The notes under the pieces are model-generated. The model did no database searches, was not told where the DNA came from, and was given only the letters and a program-made list of their open reading frames with translations. Positions 54,463 to 64,000 of a DNA stretch of 64,000 nt are shown one piece after another. Made by a program: the position numbers and the translations under genes. Location of the stretch: positions 105,043,948 to 105,107,947 of the forward strand of contig OX352773.1 of assembly GCA_947095535.1 (NCBI GenBank), read 5' to 3'. This DNA comes from Poecilobothrus nobilitatus (lineage: Eukaryota; Arthropoda; Insecta; Diptera; Dolichopodidae). How positions within the stretch are numbered: position 1 is the stretch's first letter; the number at the start of each line of letters is the position of its first letter.

Positions 54463-55510
54463 CATATACCGACAGCAACAAACCAGCTAAAAATTTGAGT
54501 TGCAAGTGAAAAACGCATTTTATCAAAGTTATTGGATGAAATATGCTTATTTGTCAGCTAAGGGCACATTTTGATAACTTTGTCCTTTTCGAGCTCGAAT
54601 AGCTCAATATTTACGTCAAAATTAAATATTCCATCTGGTGTAGATAATTTATTTTTTAAACATAAATTTCTTAAAGATTTAATTAAATGAACAAAATCAA
54701 ACATCGCAAATACTATTTCGTTATTCCAAATAAAAAACGGGTGTTCAGCATTAACACCTAATAATTTGTAACACTTTCTGTTATTTGAACCTTGATCACA
54801 AACTATTCCTTTCACCTTTCAGCCCATTGAATATAATATTTTTCAATTTTCAAAAATAATATTTTTCGGGTTTTCTGCATCTATACTGGTTTTAGAAACA
54901 AAATTATTTAGAACACATTTCCAATTATCAATCAAACCACGAAACAAGAAAACACAGATTTGTTTGCCTATATAACATGTCCTTTAAAACCCTATATCTT
55001 TCAATCCATCTAATATATCTAATTTTTCATTATAGAACTCGCTTCTTATTGTTATTTCATCAAAAACTGTTATAAAATGCTTCCTTCGTTTTGCCATTTC
55101 CGAAATTTTATTGCGAATTAGTTCCGTAGCAGAATTTACAAATTCAGGTTGAAGTCTTTTGACTGAAGTCCATCTTTGCAATGTTGTTGTATAAGGCATA
55201 TAAAATAATAATTTTTCTGTTAAACATTTATATGCTAATTGAGATCTATAATAAATATTTTGTCAAAGATAATGGTAATGGTATATAATGGTAATACCAT
55301 TGTACTATTTTTACTATTTTACCGTTTTATCATTTTTTACTTTATAAAAACTATGTATGTACTTAAAAGATTTACAAATGCTACGTTATCCTTACCTTCA
55401 TCAAAATCAAATCTTTCTCTCCAAATTTTTCCAACTAATAATTCAGATGATGGGAATTTAAATATTTTCAGATTAGGATGTTCTTTTTTTGATGTTTTGT
55501 AATGTTGCAA
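54463..55510 (-). pseudogene. P-like transposase B, N-terminal half
   Basis: Minus-strand pieces: LQRWTSVKRLQPEFVNSATE and HFITVFDEITIRSEF with the first catalytic Asp (55199-54984); GIVCDQGSNNRKCYKLLGV with the second (54815 onward); FDFVHLIKSLRNLCLKNKLS and TPDGIFNFDV; ending near ELEKDKVIKM at 54558. A THAP domain is at most vestigial in 55510-55240. Together with 51394-52323 and 43133-43356 it forms one gene split by two retroelements. Confidence 0.8.
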
Positions 55511-55519
55511 ACTACAAAT

Positions 55520-55910
55520 TTTTCAATTTCTTTTCTCTAAATTAATTTTTTACTTATGAGTTTACAATTCTTATATTTTATAATTTTTTCTTTAAAAAAT
55601 TGCCGCTTATCAAATTTAAAGCAAACGTATCTACATATAGTGTAAAAATACTTCAAATTCTTGTTTATTATAGGTACTTATCTAATTTAGATTGAAGATT
55701 GAAGAACAAATACTTACATAAATTTGCTAAGTAATTCTTACGATCATAATTGTGTGAATGTACGATCAAAAACGATCAAAATGGTGTGAATTTTAGCAAC
55801 TATTCCTGGATGCAGTGCATATTTTATATAGCGAATATACAATTTCCAACTACGAATTTATAACTACTAATATTTTATGAAGTATTCATCAAAAAGTACC
55901 CTTCTTACTG
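55520..55910. other. AT-rich DNA, no gene seen
   Basis: The right end of P-like element B should lie here; ACGATCA motifs recur at 55740, 55764 and 55774, but no inverted terminus was matched. Confidence 0.4.
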
Positions 55911-56502
55911 AGTTTTTATACCCGTACGATAGGATCGGGTATAATAAAATTACTCCTCCGTTTGTAACACCTCGAAATAAGTTAGATAGATATACCTTCA
56001 AAGGTATGGATCGGATCAGAAAAAAATTCTAAGACGATTGAGCCATGTCCGTCCGTCCGTCCGTCAGCACGCTAACTCAAAAACTAAGAAAGCTAGAATC
56101 TTGAAATTTGCACAAAATATTCTGGGAGTAATTTGTAGGTTCCCTATTTTTTTTTTGTTGAGTTTGGACCAAAACTTAGGGTAGCTCTCGAACACCTAAC
56201 TTTTAGGTCCTCACATTTTTTTTGAAATAGAGATATGAAATTTTAACTGCTGATAGATCTATAGAGCCATCCGTTACGGAGCAACAGCTCCCCAAAGGTG
56301 CAAAAAAGCTCTATATTTAAATTGTTATAGCACAAGTTGTATAAGGTATATCTTCATTTTGAAAACGGCAAACGATTACTGCTTTTATTAGCTTTAAAAG
56401 TATATATACAATAAATATATAGTTGTGGCATACGGTGTCTTAATTTACCGTTATGCGAAACTAAAATTTTGCAAAATCCTATAACCCTTCTATCTTCTAA
56501 AC

Positions 56503-57860
56503 CAGTGGTCGGCAAACTTTCCAGTAGTAAGATCACCACAGATAAATTTATTAATCTTACGATCGACTATTAAATTAATTTTTTCTAATGATTAAAAACA
56601 AACTTTATAATTTCAAAAGTGCATTTATTCATAAATGTGAAAAAAAAAAAATTAAAAAAATTGATGATTTTTAATTTGAAGGATGGTACTGTATTTCATC
56701 TGATAATTTTTCTAGATTGGGTGAATAATTTGTAGTAGCGATTCTTAAACAATTATCAAGGTTATGATCAGTAAGCCTCGACCGATATTTATTCTTAATA
56801 AATTTCATATTTGAAAACGTAGATTCACATAAATATGTTGACCCAAATAAGCACATTATTTTTAAAGCCACGTTTTTCAACACTGGATACTGAGTTGCAG
56901 CAACACATCGCCAAAAATTTTCCTTATCTCTTGAAAATTAACAATTCAATTTCATATTATTCTGCAGCGATATCATCTCTACTTGGATTTCAGTAGTATC
57001 ATAGTTAAATTGATTATTTATTTTTTCTGAAATAGCATCTAAGTCGTTATCAATAAAAGGATACATAACAAATTTTACTATATGCTCAATTTCATTGAAA
57101 TCTGAAAAACGCTGTTCAACTCTTTGATGAAATTGGTTAAAATTATTACATGTTCGTCGTAAGAATAATTTCCTGCTCTTTTATTTAACGCAATCAATAA
57201 ATTTGGAAAATGTTTAGCATCTTTCCCATTTAAGTTTGATCTCCATAATTTTAGTTTTTGACAAAAACTACGTACTGCACTAATCAGCTGCATTACTGTC
57301 TTATTTTTACCTTGCAGTTCTAAATTTAATTCATTTAATTTTGCAGTAATGTCTGTCAGAAATACCAAATTCCTAAGCCAGGTAATATCACTTATTTCAT
57401 CATAAGTTTGGTTATTTTCTTCCAAAAAAGTTATTATTTGTGGTAACAATTCAATAAAACGCTGCAAAACTTTCCCTTTACTTAACCAAATATAAAAAAC
57501 TAAAATTGACGAAGCCTACTGATCATCTTAAACACACGTTATTTTAAAATTTTAAATCTATTTTGTTTTGGAATGTGAATATTACTGACTATTGAGAATA
57601 AAAACTTTTTATAATTATTTTAGTACATTTATTACATGGGTTGTGCCTAAGCTATATTTCTTATTGTTTTCGCAAATCTTTAAAAATCAAAACTATTTGC
57701 CTGTAAAAAATATCATAACGTTTTTTTTCCAAAATAGAAAACGCCAATCTTTTATTATAAAAGTGAAAATATTTCATTTTAACCAATTTTGGTTTCCAAT
57801 CGACTAGGAAAACCTTGAAGATCGACCAGTCGATCGCGATCGACGGATTGCCGACCACTG
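56503..57860. mobile_element. hAT element 2 (1358 bp)
   Basis: Tips CAGTGGTCGGCAA (56503) and TTGCCGACCACTG (57860) are inverted repeats typical of hAT. CTAAAC flanks it on both sides (56497-56502, 57861-57866), and the pre-insertion sequence CTTCTAAACGGTTT survives in reverse complement at 36420-36440. hAT usually makes 8-bp duplications; only six bases match, or eight with one mismatch if the tip is shifted. It carries a degraded transposase on the minus strand. Confidence 0.88.
56671..57480 (-). pseudogene. hAT transposase 2, C-terminal part
   Basis: The upstream piece (57467-57078) reads VMQLISAVRSFCQKLKLWRS and FIELLPQIITFLEE. The downstream piece (56883-56671) reads FGSTYLCESTFSNMKFIKNK and YRSRLTDHNLDNCLRIA, the C-terminal hAT dimerisation block. 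The wording resembles the GTF2IRD2/ZBED-like branch of hAT. The N-terminal zinc finger and the first catalytic residues are missing, and a frameshift region at 56900-57078 separates the two parts. Confidence 0.82.
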
Positions 57861-58939
57861 CTAAACGGTTTAAGTTGGTAACTTGAAATTTTGTTAGAAG
57901 TTAGATCTTTGAAAATAAGTATGAGTCATTTCAGAAAGTTTTTTTGGATCACCCTCCGTTTAGGAGCTGTAAGGGGTCAAAAACTGAAAATTTCCTATTT
58001 TTAAACACCTGTAACTTGAACACCTGTTAAAATTTTTTTGAAGTAATACACAAAAATTAAAGCTTCAACATTATACTCTTATTTCTGTTAACAACTTTTT
58101 TAATAATATAGGGTTACTTTATAATTGACTGAAGTGTTACTTGATTTTTTCAAATTTTCTAACAAATTTCTTTATGATCATTCATACATACACGCATCCA
58201 TACATACATATGTACATGATTTTTTTTTCTTCATTCAAAAATATTAGGAGTAAAAGGCAATAAAAACTGTAAACAAATACAAACAAGGTAGAATGTAAAC
58301 CAACGGTTTTTAAAGCAACGGTTTTTATGTCTTGCCAAAGAAAAATTTGTACAGGTGCCTAAAAATAGCAAATTTTGAATTTCTGAGCGCTAATAGCTCT
58401 TAAAGAAGGTGTTGTTTAAAAAAATTTTCTGAGGAAACTTATACAAATTTTAAAAGTTCTTTCTGCCCTCAAAATTTCAAGTCCTTATCTAAAAGCATTT
58501 CGGAGTTATCAGTGTAGAAAAATAATGCAAAATTTGGTTTCTACATAACGGTAAATTTATATACTAAATTTAAAAAAATTGTATAATTTTGATATTATTT
58601 TACTAAGGTAAAAAAAGCACCTGTCGAATGACGTTTTCAGATTGAAAAAATTTGAAGCAGAACAAGAGGTATACGCATTTGAAAATAGGGGTTTTTCAAA
58701 GTTTGGGGGCTCTAGCTCCGTAATGGAGGGCTATATTAAAAAGTTGTTCCACAAAATTAATTTTTTTCTGAGACCTACCCATGGTTAAAATTTTCTCTAT
58801 CAAATTTCAAATTGTTTTTTGAAAATGTGCTAAAAAACCAACATAACATTAATATTGAATCTGCTAAGATGTAACAAAAATGTTTGAAATTTGAGTCATC
58901 AACAAGAGAATATATGCATAGATACATAAATTTATTATA

Positions 58940-59135
58940 ATTTTTTTTTTTTTAGTGCATTTCTCTGCCAAATAAATGTGAATAGGAAATTACAAAGCTT
59001 TTCCTTTTCAGACGTGGCTGTAAATGTCGTAAGGGGGAAATATTCTTGCGACGTGTGTGGGTTTCGAACCCATACTGCCTCGGTGTTTACAGGGTATTTT
59101 ATACACTCTTTCCGACTAGGCCACTGATGACCTGG
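58940..59135 (-). mobile_element. tRNA-derived SINE, minus strand
   Basis: On the minus strand an A-box TGGCCTAGTCGG (about 59118) and a perfect B-box-like GGTTCGAAACCC (about 59066) lie ~55 bp apart, then unrelated sequence and a poly-A tail (T run at 58940-58953). This is a different SINE family from 20367: head and tail differ. It is not a tRNA gene, since the arms between the boxes do not form a normal cloverleaf. Confidence 0.7.
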
Positions 59136-59186
59136 TATATAAATATTTAGAGATATAAAAATAACCAAAAAAAAATTTGTTTATAT

Positions 59187-59230
59187 AATCACAGACTAAA
59201 TAATACATAGGTACAGACGATCAGTTTCAT
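59187..59230. repeat. P-like terminus near relic C
   Basis: AATCACAGACTAAATAATAC and GTACAGAC resemble the left terminus of P-like element A (AATCACAGACTATATTACTA...CAGAC). It may mark the left end of relic C; the other end was not found. Confidence 0.45.
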
Positions 59231-59651
59231 ATAAAAATTTTAAGTTGTTTATTGTGGTACAAAATTGAAAAGTTCTCTGGCTCCACTATTAAAATCCATT
59301 AAAATGTAGAGAAAAATAATCAAAATAAAAATTTCTATCCATATTCCATACCATACTCAAATTTTCTTTTCTTTTTTCAATTTTTTTCTTTTCGATGAGA
59401 TCAAATATTTACATGTTTGTATGTATTTATAAAAAAAATATATAAGTATATTATATTACACATGTTTATACATAATATTAAAAATATTCTTTTGTTAGTA
59501 TTAAATTTACGCAAGAATAATTTTTTAGGCAGACTATATACAAAGATTATAATAACTATAAAGATATCCCACGCCATACATTAAAATGGTTCAGCTAAAA
59601 TTTGAAGTACATTTTTTAATTATAAAATTACTCTGGTTTCTCTCTCATATT

Positions 59652-60000
59652 TTTTTTTTTTTTTTTCCTAAGGGAGGTGGAAATCTTCCAAAGACATCAA
59701 GAATTTCCCCCTTTGTAGTGTCAGATTCTTATTGACTAAACCCACCTCGCCCTTTAGCCAATATAATGGGATGAAACCCTTACCTGCGAACGCAGTATAT
59801 TGGCTAGGGAGTTGGGACAGGAAACGATAGGAAACGGATACGGAAACATTGAAGTAGAAGTGGGACTGTAAGGAAACAATGAATCCGCCTATTATTATTA
59901 CTATTTGCTAACAGTGACTATAGTCGTTTCAACAGTTACAATATGTACTACACCTTACTACATGAGGTAATTATTGAAGGCAACCTCCACTGTCATTGTA
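59652..60000 (-). mobile_element. Retroposon 3' end with poly-A, minus strand
   Basis: A T run at 59649-59667 is followed by GC-richer sequence unlike the surroundings (GGGAGGTGGAAATCTTCC, AAACCCACCTCGCCC), i.e. a poly-A-tailed element read on the minus strand. An inverted pair GCCAATATAATGGG / GTATATTGGC lies at 59757-59814. No ORF remains. Probably a LINE 3' UTR; the family is unknown. Confidence 0.5.
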
Positions 60001-60500
60001 GCGGCTATTATTATTGGAATTAGTATATAAAATGCATAAATGAAAAAGATTAGTGAGATGAGAAATAAGTACAATGTGAGTGTTTTTTTTTATGTTCTTT
60101 GCAATACAAATCGATAACATATTGTGTGTGAGAGATGTGGATTTATAAAAAAATTTGGATTTGCCTCCATAAAATTAAATTAAAGAATGTTGTATTTTCT
60201 GAAAAAAAGATTTTTGTTTTGGATTTCTTAAGAACAACTTTGTAAAAATTTAAAAAAAAAACTTAATATTTGTTTTATTCTATATTTTATTTTCTTATAA
60301 CACCTTATAATACCTATGAGTATTTACAAAAAAAAAAAGTTGTATTAGGTACATATTAGTTAGTTTCTTAGATTTTATATATAACTACCTAATTGTATTT
60401 CCACTAATTCTAAATCTTATTTAACATTATTTTTAAATTTTGAATATTCTGATGTTTTACATGCTTGTTTGCTTGTATGTACATATAATAAAATTATTGA
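60001..60500. other. AT-rich DNA, no gene seen
   Basis: Low-complexity AT-rich sequence before the C-terminus of relic C. Confidence 0.45.
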
Positions 60501-60504
60501 TTTT

Positions 60505-62005
60505 CTAAAATCTGTGTTTCATATTTTCTGGATGTGTTATCTTTGAATGTAATCCAAGAACAATGTTTTCGTAATAATACAAGCAATAATTTAAAATTTG
60601 CATCTTATGTGAAGAGAATATTGAGTCCTTCTCATCAAACCAAAATGTATAAGGCGATTCTTGGGTACATTTTACAAATTTATCAATTATGATTCTTTTA
60701 ATATTTTCAACTTCTTTATTTTCTGTGAAAATTTTTTCAAAAACTTTTATATGAATTTTGCAAATATCAAAAAACATACCAGACAGTGCATATAACCTAC
60801 CAAAATCAGTTTCAGTGCGATCATTTTTTTTATGAATGAACATTTCTGAATGATGGGTTAAAATTTCAGTTGGTTTCACAATTTCATAATATAACCGATA
60901 AAATATCTACTAGATATAAATTCTATAGGCAAATAATTCGAATTACAAGAATCTAGGTTTTCTTTAAAATATCATATCAATTTCTTTTAAATATCATTTT
61001 CCTTTACAATATTTTCATTTTATATGATATCAGTATTATTATTGTAATTTTTGGCAATGGTTTGTTGAGTGTCTTCTAAAATAGCTTGAAAATCAATTGG
61101 TAACAAAATATCATCATCTTCTTGACAATTTGATTTTCTGTTGAAATTAGGCTGACAAATTTTTAATGATAGTAATTTGGCTACTATTATGTTGAATCCG
61201 TGAACTGATGGATTCTTACAGTGACCACCTTTAGCCCGGATATAAGAAAAACAATTTTCTAAGGGCTCTTGGTTAAAACGACTTGTAAGTATAAATGAAA
61301 TATTTGGATTTTCGTTTAATATTACTTAAAGATAAAATACAATTGGTTGTTTGAATTAATCCATTTATGCAAAATATGTTATTTCCTTGATATTTGAATT
61401 TTTCTAAGTATACAATTAATTCTTGTAATTTTTCGCAATTATGATTATTAATTTGAAATCTACTTCAGTCAGATCTAAACAGTCAAAATATGTATCAATT
61501 TTTTTTTTAAATTTTGCCGTAGAATTTGCGTCACTAGATGTATTTTTTTGAAACTGCTTATTTTCTCTTGCAGATGAAATTGCAGCGCTGTGACTTAATA
61601 TTTGTACTGCTAAGCTGACACACATTTTTCAAAATTTGTTGGCTCAATATGTTGTTAATTTTGTCATTTTTGTAACTTTGCCGTGTTCCAATTCAAAAAT
61701 TTCTCTAATAACATGAAATTTTACAATTCCATCAGGTGTTTCAAAGTTTGCTTTTAACAGTACATTTCGAATAGATTTAATCAAATGAGGTACATCATAC
61801 AATAAGTAAATTTTATTTTCATTATGATAGAAGAATGGTTTATCAATTGATGCATCAAATATCTTGAAACATTTGCGATTGTTACGACCTTGATTGCAGG
61901 TTACAGCTCTTACTCTGAAGCCTATTTTAGATATTATATTTAGATTTTCTTTCATTATTTTTGATAATTCAAGTATTGCTCCTAAGTACTTGGCATGGTT
62001 TCCAG
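60505..62005 (-). pseudogene. P-like transposase C, broken
   Basis: Core piece (61955-61644): IGFRVRAVTCNQGRNNRKCF with the motif that holds the second catalytic Asp (here Asn replaces it: TCNQG instead of TCDQG), then YDVPHLIKSIRNVLLKANFE and TPDGIVKFHVI. C-terminal pieces: 61625-61416 and 60879-60505 (SHKMQILNYCLYYYENIVLG). The N-terminus is cut by a LINE fragment at about 62010. It belongs to the same broad family as A and B but is a separate lineage. Confidence 0.72.
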
Positions 62006-62009
62006 ATTC

Positions 62010-62585
62010 TTAGTATTTCAGCTTGCAATACACTCGATTTATTGGGAAGTCTGAAAGCATGTTCTGAGTTTTTCTGCAGTCCATTTTTGACCCATCAGTG
62101 ATGCGTGTGATGTATAATTCATCCAAAGGGTTTCTTTGTCCCCATTCCCTTCTTGATCGAATCTTTACTTTGAAATTCTTAAAAATTTCCATATTTAGAA
62201 TAGTATAGTCTGTAGAATCTGGCAGATCACAAGCTGTTCAGCTTAGAATACTACTATGTCCATAAGGTTTTGTGTGCCAGTGCGCCAGTGCCCATTTTCT
62301 CTGAGTCTGACGGCACTACAACAGGCTAGACATTTTGTATGATGGTCAGCGGGAAGGAGGTAAAGAAGTGCATCTAATACATTACTTGGCGTCGATTTTA
62401 ACGCACCTGTAATGCTGATACATGCACCTCTCTGTATCAGCATTACAGGTGATACTAATGATCCGTAGGTAAGAAATAGGCGTACTATAGCTGTGTACAT
62501 CCATAAAGCCATTCTTTGTTTTAATACCCATTTTTACCTAACATTTTCCTACAAGAACACAGGGCTACGCAGGCCTTTTTGGATA
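62010..62585 (-). pseudogene. LINE fragment: reverse-transcriptase end and RNase H start
   Basis: Minus-strand readings: KACVALCSCRKMLGKN (62570-62525), MALWMYTAIVR with LTYGSLV, ACISITGALKSTPSNVLDAL and CSAVRLRENGHW (62512-62243), then RSRREWGQRNPLDELYI and TDGSKMD (62170-62090), which opens an RNase H domain. RNase H-bearing LINEs belong to the I/R1/Loa-type group. A short inverted repeat CTGTAATGCTGATACA at 62410-62455 breaks the frame. Confidence 0.78.
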
Positions 62586-62589
62586 GACC

Positions 62590-62870
62590 AATATTTAACG
62601 GTTGTAACGATAAATGTCATAGTAACACTAATATTTATTTGCACTTTACATTTTTAGCTTATACTTTATACATTTAGTATCACTAACGTAACATATATTT
62701 ATAATTAACAACACCACATCATTATACGGGTAATAAAAAAATTAAATATTTTAAGTAGATATTAATAAAGTTAGTTAATAATGCAATAAAAGTAAATAAA
62801 TTTAAGATTAGATAATTAATATTTATAAAATCAGTTTTTAAATAATAATACATAATACATATTAAAAGTT
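62590..62870. other. AT-rich DNA, no gene seen
   Basis: No motif recognised between the two LINE fragments. Confidence 0.4.
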
Positions 62871-62874
62871 CATG

Positions 62875-63990
62875 AAAGTTGAAAAATGTTTTTACAAAAT
62901 CAATTAAAGATATGTGGTATCTATCCTATTCAGAAATGTTACAAGGAAACCGAGGAGTACAGCAAGGGTCAATAATGGGACCTAAACTTTTTAATTATTA
63001 TGCACATGATTTTCCTCACAGAATAATGAACCATAATGAAGAAGTATCATTTGCACTAATGTACGCGGATGATACTTTTCAATTGTAAGTCACTCAAGAG
63101 ACCCACCAGAAGCTCTTCAACATATTAAAGTCCACTCAAACTTAATATTCAATTATTTTAAAAAATGGAATATAACAATTAATGGGGAGAAATCAGCCCT
63201 TATTTGCATAAGAAATGCAAGTGGGAAAGATCCAAGAAATATAGCAAAAAAAAGTAAATTACTGTCTTTAGAAATTGGCTATTCTTCTGTTCCGTTACAA
63301 GAAAATCTTAAGTACTTAGGTGTTAACTACAACAATCTATTTAAATTTAACCAACATGCCAAAAAAATCGATTGCAAAAGTAGCAATGACTTATTCCAAA
63401 TTAAGGGGCCTCTTCATTAACGAAGACTTAACAACTAACACAAAATTACTAATGTATAAACAAATGATACGTTCAATTCTAATATTTGCATTTCCAATAT
63501 GGTTTACAATCTCTCCTACGTTCGCGGAAAAGTTACAATTGTTCGAAAGAAAAATTCTTAGGAAATGTATTGGAAAAAATTTTGAAACTCAACAAAAGCG
63601 ATATTCTAACGTCTTTATCTACTAGAATTTTAAGGTAAATCCTTTAATGTCATATATGATATCAATCGCGGAAAATTACTTAAATAAATCACAAATACAT
63701 CCAAACTCAATAATTAAAAATATTTTTGAAAATGAAGACAACTTTAATTTTAGAGATAAGTACTATTTATCACCTTGTATTATTAAAAACGAGAACTGCT
63801 GCGCAGTGTTTAAAAATATTGACAATATTAACTGTTTGGCCAACTTCTATATATATGGCAACCAAACAAAAATCAACATCGAGGTTGATTAATTTGCGAA
63901 AAGGTTTCAATGTAATATTTATCTATGAATAAACATTTCGAATTAATTAAAAAAAAAAAAAAAAGGGAAAAGAAAATAAATAAAAAAAAA
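62875..63990 (+). mobile_element. 5'-truncated LINE 3, Jockey-like
   Basis: Plus-strand reverse-transcriptase remnant: GVQQGSIMGPKLFNYYAHDF and ALMYADDTFQL (63088), then EKSALICIRNASG, LKYLGVNYN in shifted frames, KLLMYKQMIRSILIFAFPIW and KLQLFERKILRKC (63600), ending at 63892. AATAAA near 63929 and long A-rich tails at 63950-63991 close it. The sequence starts in mid-reverse transcriptase, as in 5'-truncated LINE copies. The end of the window prevents testing for a target duplication. Confidence 0.82.
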
Positions 63991-64000
63991 AACGAAACTC

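Larger units (their letters stand above)
55915..58860 (+). repeat. Family R repeat, long copy, split by hAT-2
   Basis: 55915-56502 and 57861-58860 form one noncoding repeat of ~1.6 kb. It begins near CCCGTACGATAGGATCGGGT, which can fold as a hairpin (CCCG.../...CGGG), and has CCGTCCGTCCGTCCGTC at 56047. Sub-blocks with 'AGCTCCGTAA', 'TTTCAAGT', 'CACCTGTA' and 'CATAACGGTAAATT' recur inside, giving a tandem-like texture. Other copies are at 36130-36850 and 45960-46720. Class unknown. Confidence 0.78.

Noticed and set aside
56040..56064. Satellite or telomere-like CCGT repeat
   Set aside because: Only about four units; it is an internal feature of family R.
58935..59168. 77-aa minus-strand ORF
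   Set aside because: It overlaps the A and B boxes of a tRNA-derived SINE; the ORF is incidental.

Overview
The window is an AT-rich animal genomic fragment, almost certainly from an insect and probably a fly. The evidence is one intact intron-containing gene of the secreted, cysteine-rich DUF753/Ly6-like type known from Drosophila, plus insect errantivirus, mdg1-like Gypsy, P-like, hAT, LINE and SINE relics. There are no operons, ribosome binding sites or CRISPR arrays. Apart from the one gene (23940-24671), nearly everything recognisable is transposable-element sequence, much of it nested and decayed. The species call is an inference.

Region by region. 1-2640: AT-rich DNA with a ~300 bp foldback (479-777) and one copy of a ~340 bp direct repeat (1173-1512). 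2640-18146: two nested Polinton/Maverick elements. The inner one (2929-12678) has TIRs starting AGTAGGTAAT and a perfect 6-bp target duplication, ATCGAA. It sits inside the major capsid gene of the outer one, whose remains lie at 2640-2928 and 12679-18146. Together they carry relics of protein-primed DNA polymerase B, packaging ATPase, major capsid protein, penton, a pX-like core protein, integrase (one copy keeps its chromodomain) and several small conserved ORFs. 18147-22000: the second direct-repeat copy, then a ~2.9 kb long-TIR DNA element holding a tRNA-headed SINE and a Helitron-like 3' end. 23800-24730: the host gene, with TATA box and polyadenylation signals.

25200-33640: a decayed LINE, an errantivirus (RNase H, integrase, env, 3' LTR) with an inverted pol fragment beside it, a solitary Polinton terminus, and a second LINE fragment. 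34338-40465: a 1 kb hAT element with a perfect 8-bp target duplication, next to a P-like THAP transposase relic (A) bounded by ~45 bp inverted repeats and carrying a MITE. 40890-41620: a second errantivirus 3' end. 43130-55510: P-like transposase B, split by a complete 8.0 kb mdg1-like LTR retrotransposon (43360-51393, 4-bp duplication ATTT, tRNA-Arg-type primer site) and by a 2.1 kb internally deleted RTE-like LINE that begins with a tRNA-like head (15-bp duplication). 55915-58860: a repeat family interrupted by a hAT element whose empty site is preserved at 36420-36440. 58940-63999: a SINE, a retroposon 3' end, P-like relic C and two more LINE fragments.

The window works as a record of successive insertions. 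The order is outer Polinton then inner Polinton; P-like B then both retroelements; repeat family R then hAT-2. The elements are disabled by internal deletions, frameshifts and stops. The most unusual points are the Polinton-in-Polinton nesting resolved to the base, the ATPase-to-capsid deletion junction, and the LINE that shares both its tRNA-like head and its 3' tail with a short SINE.
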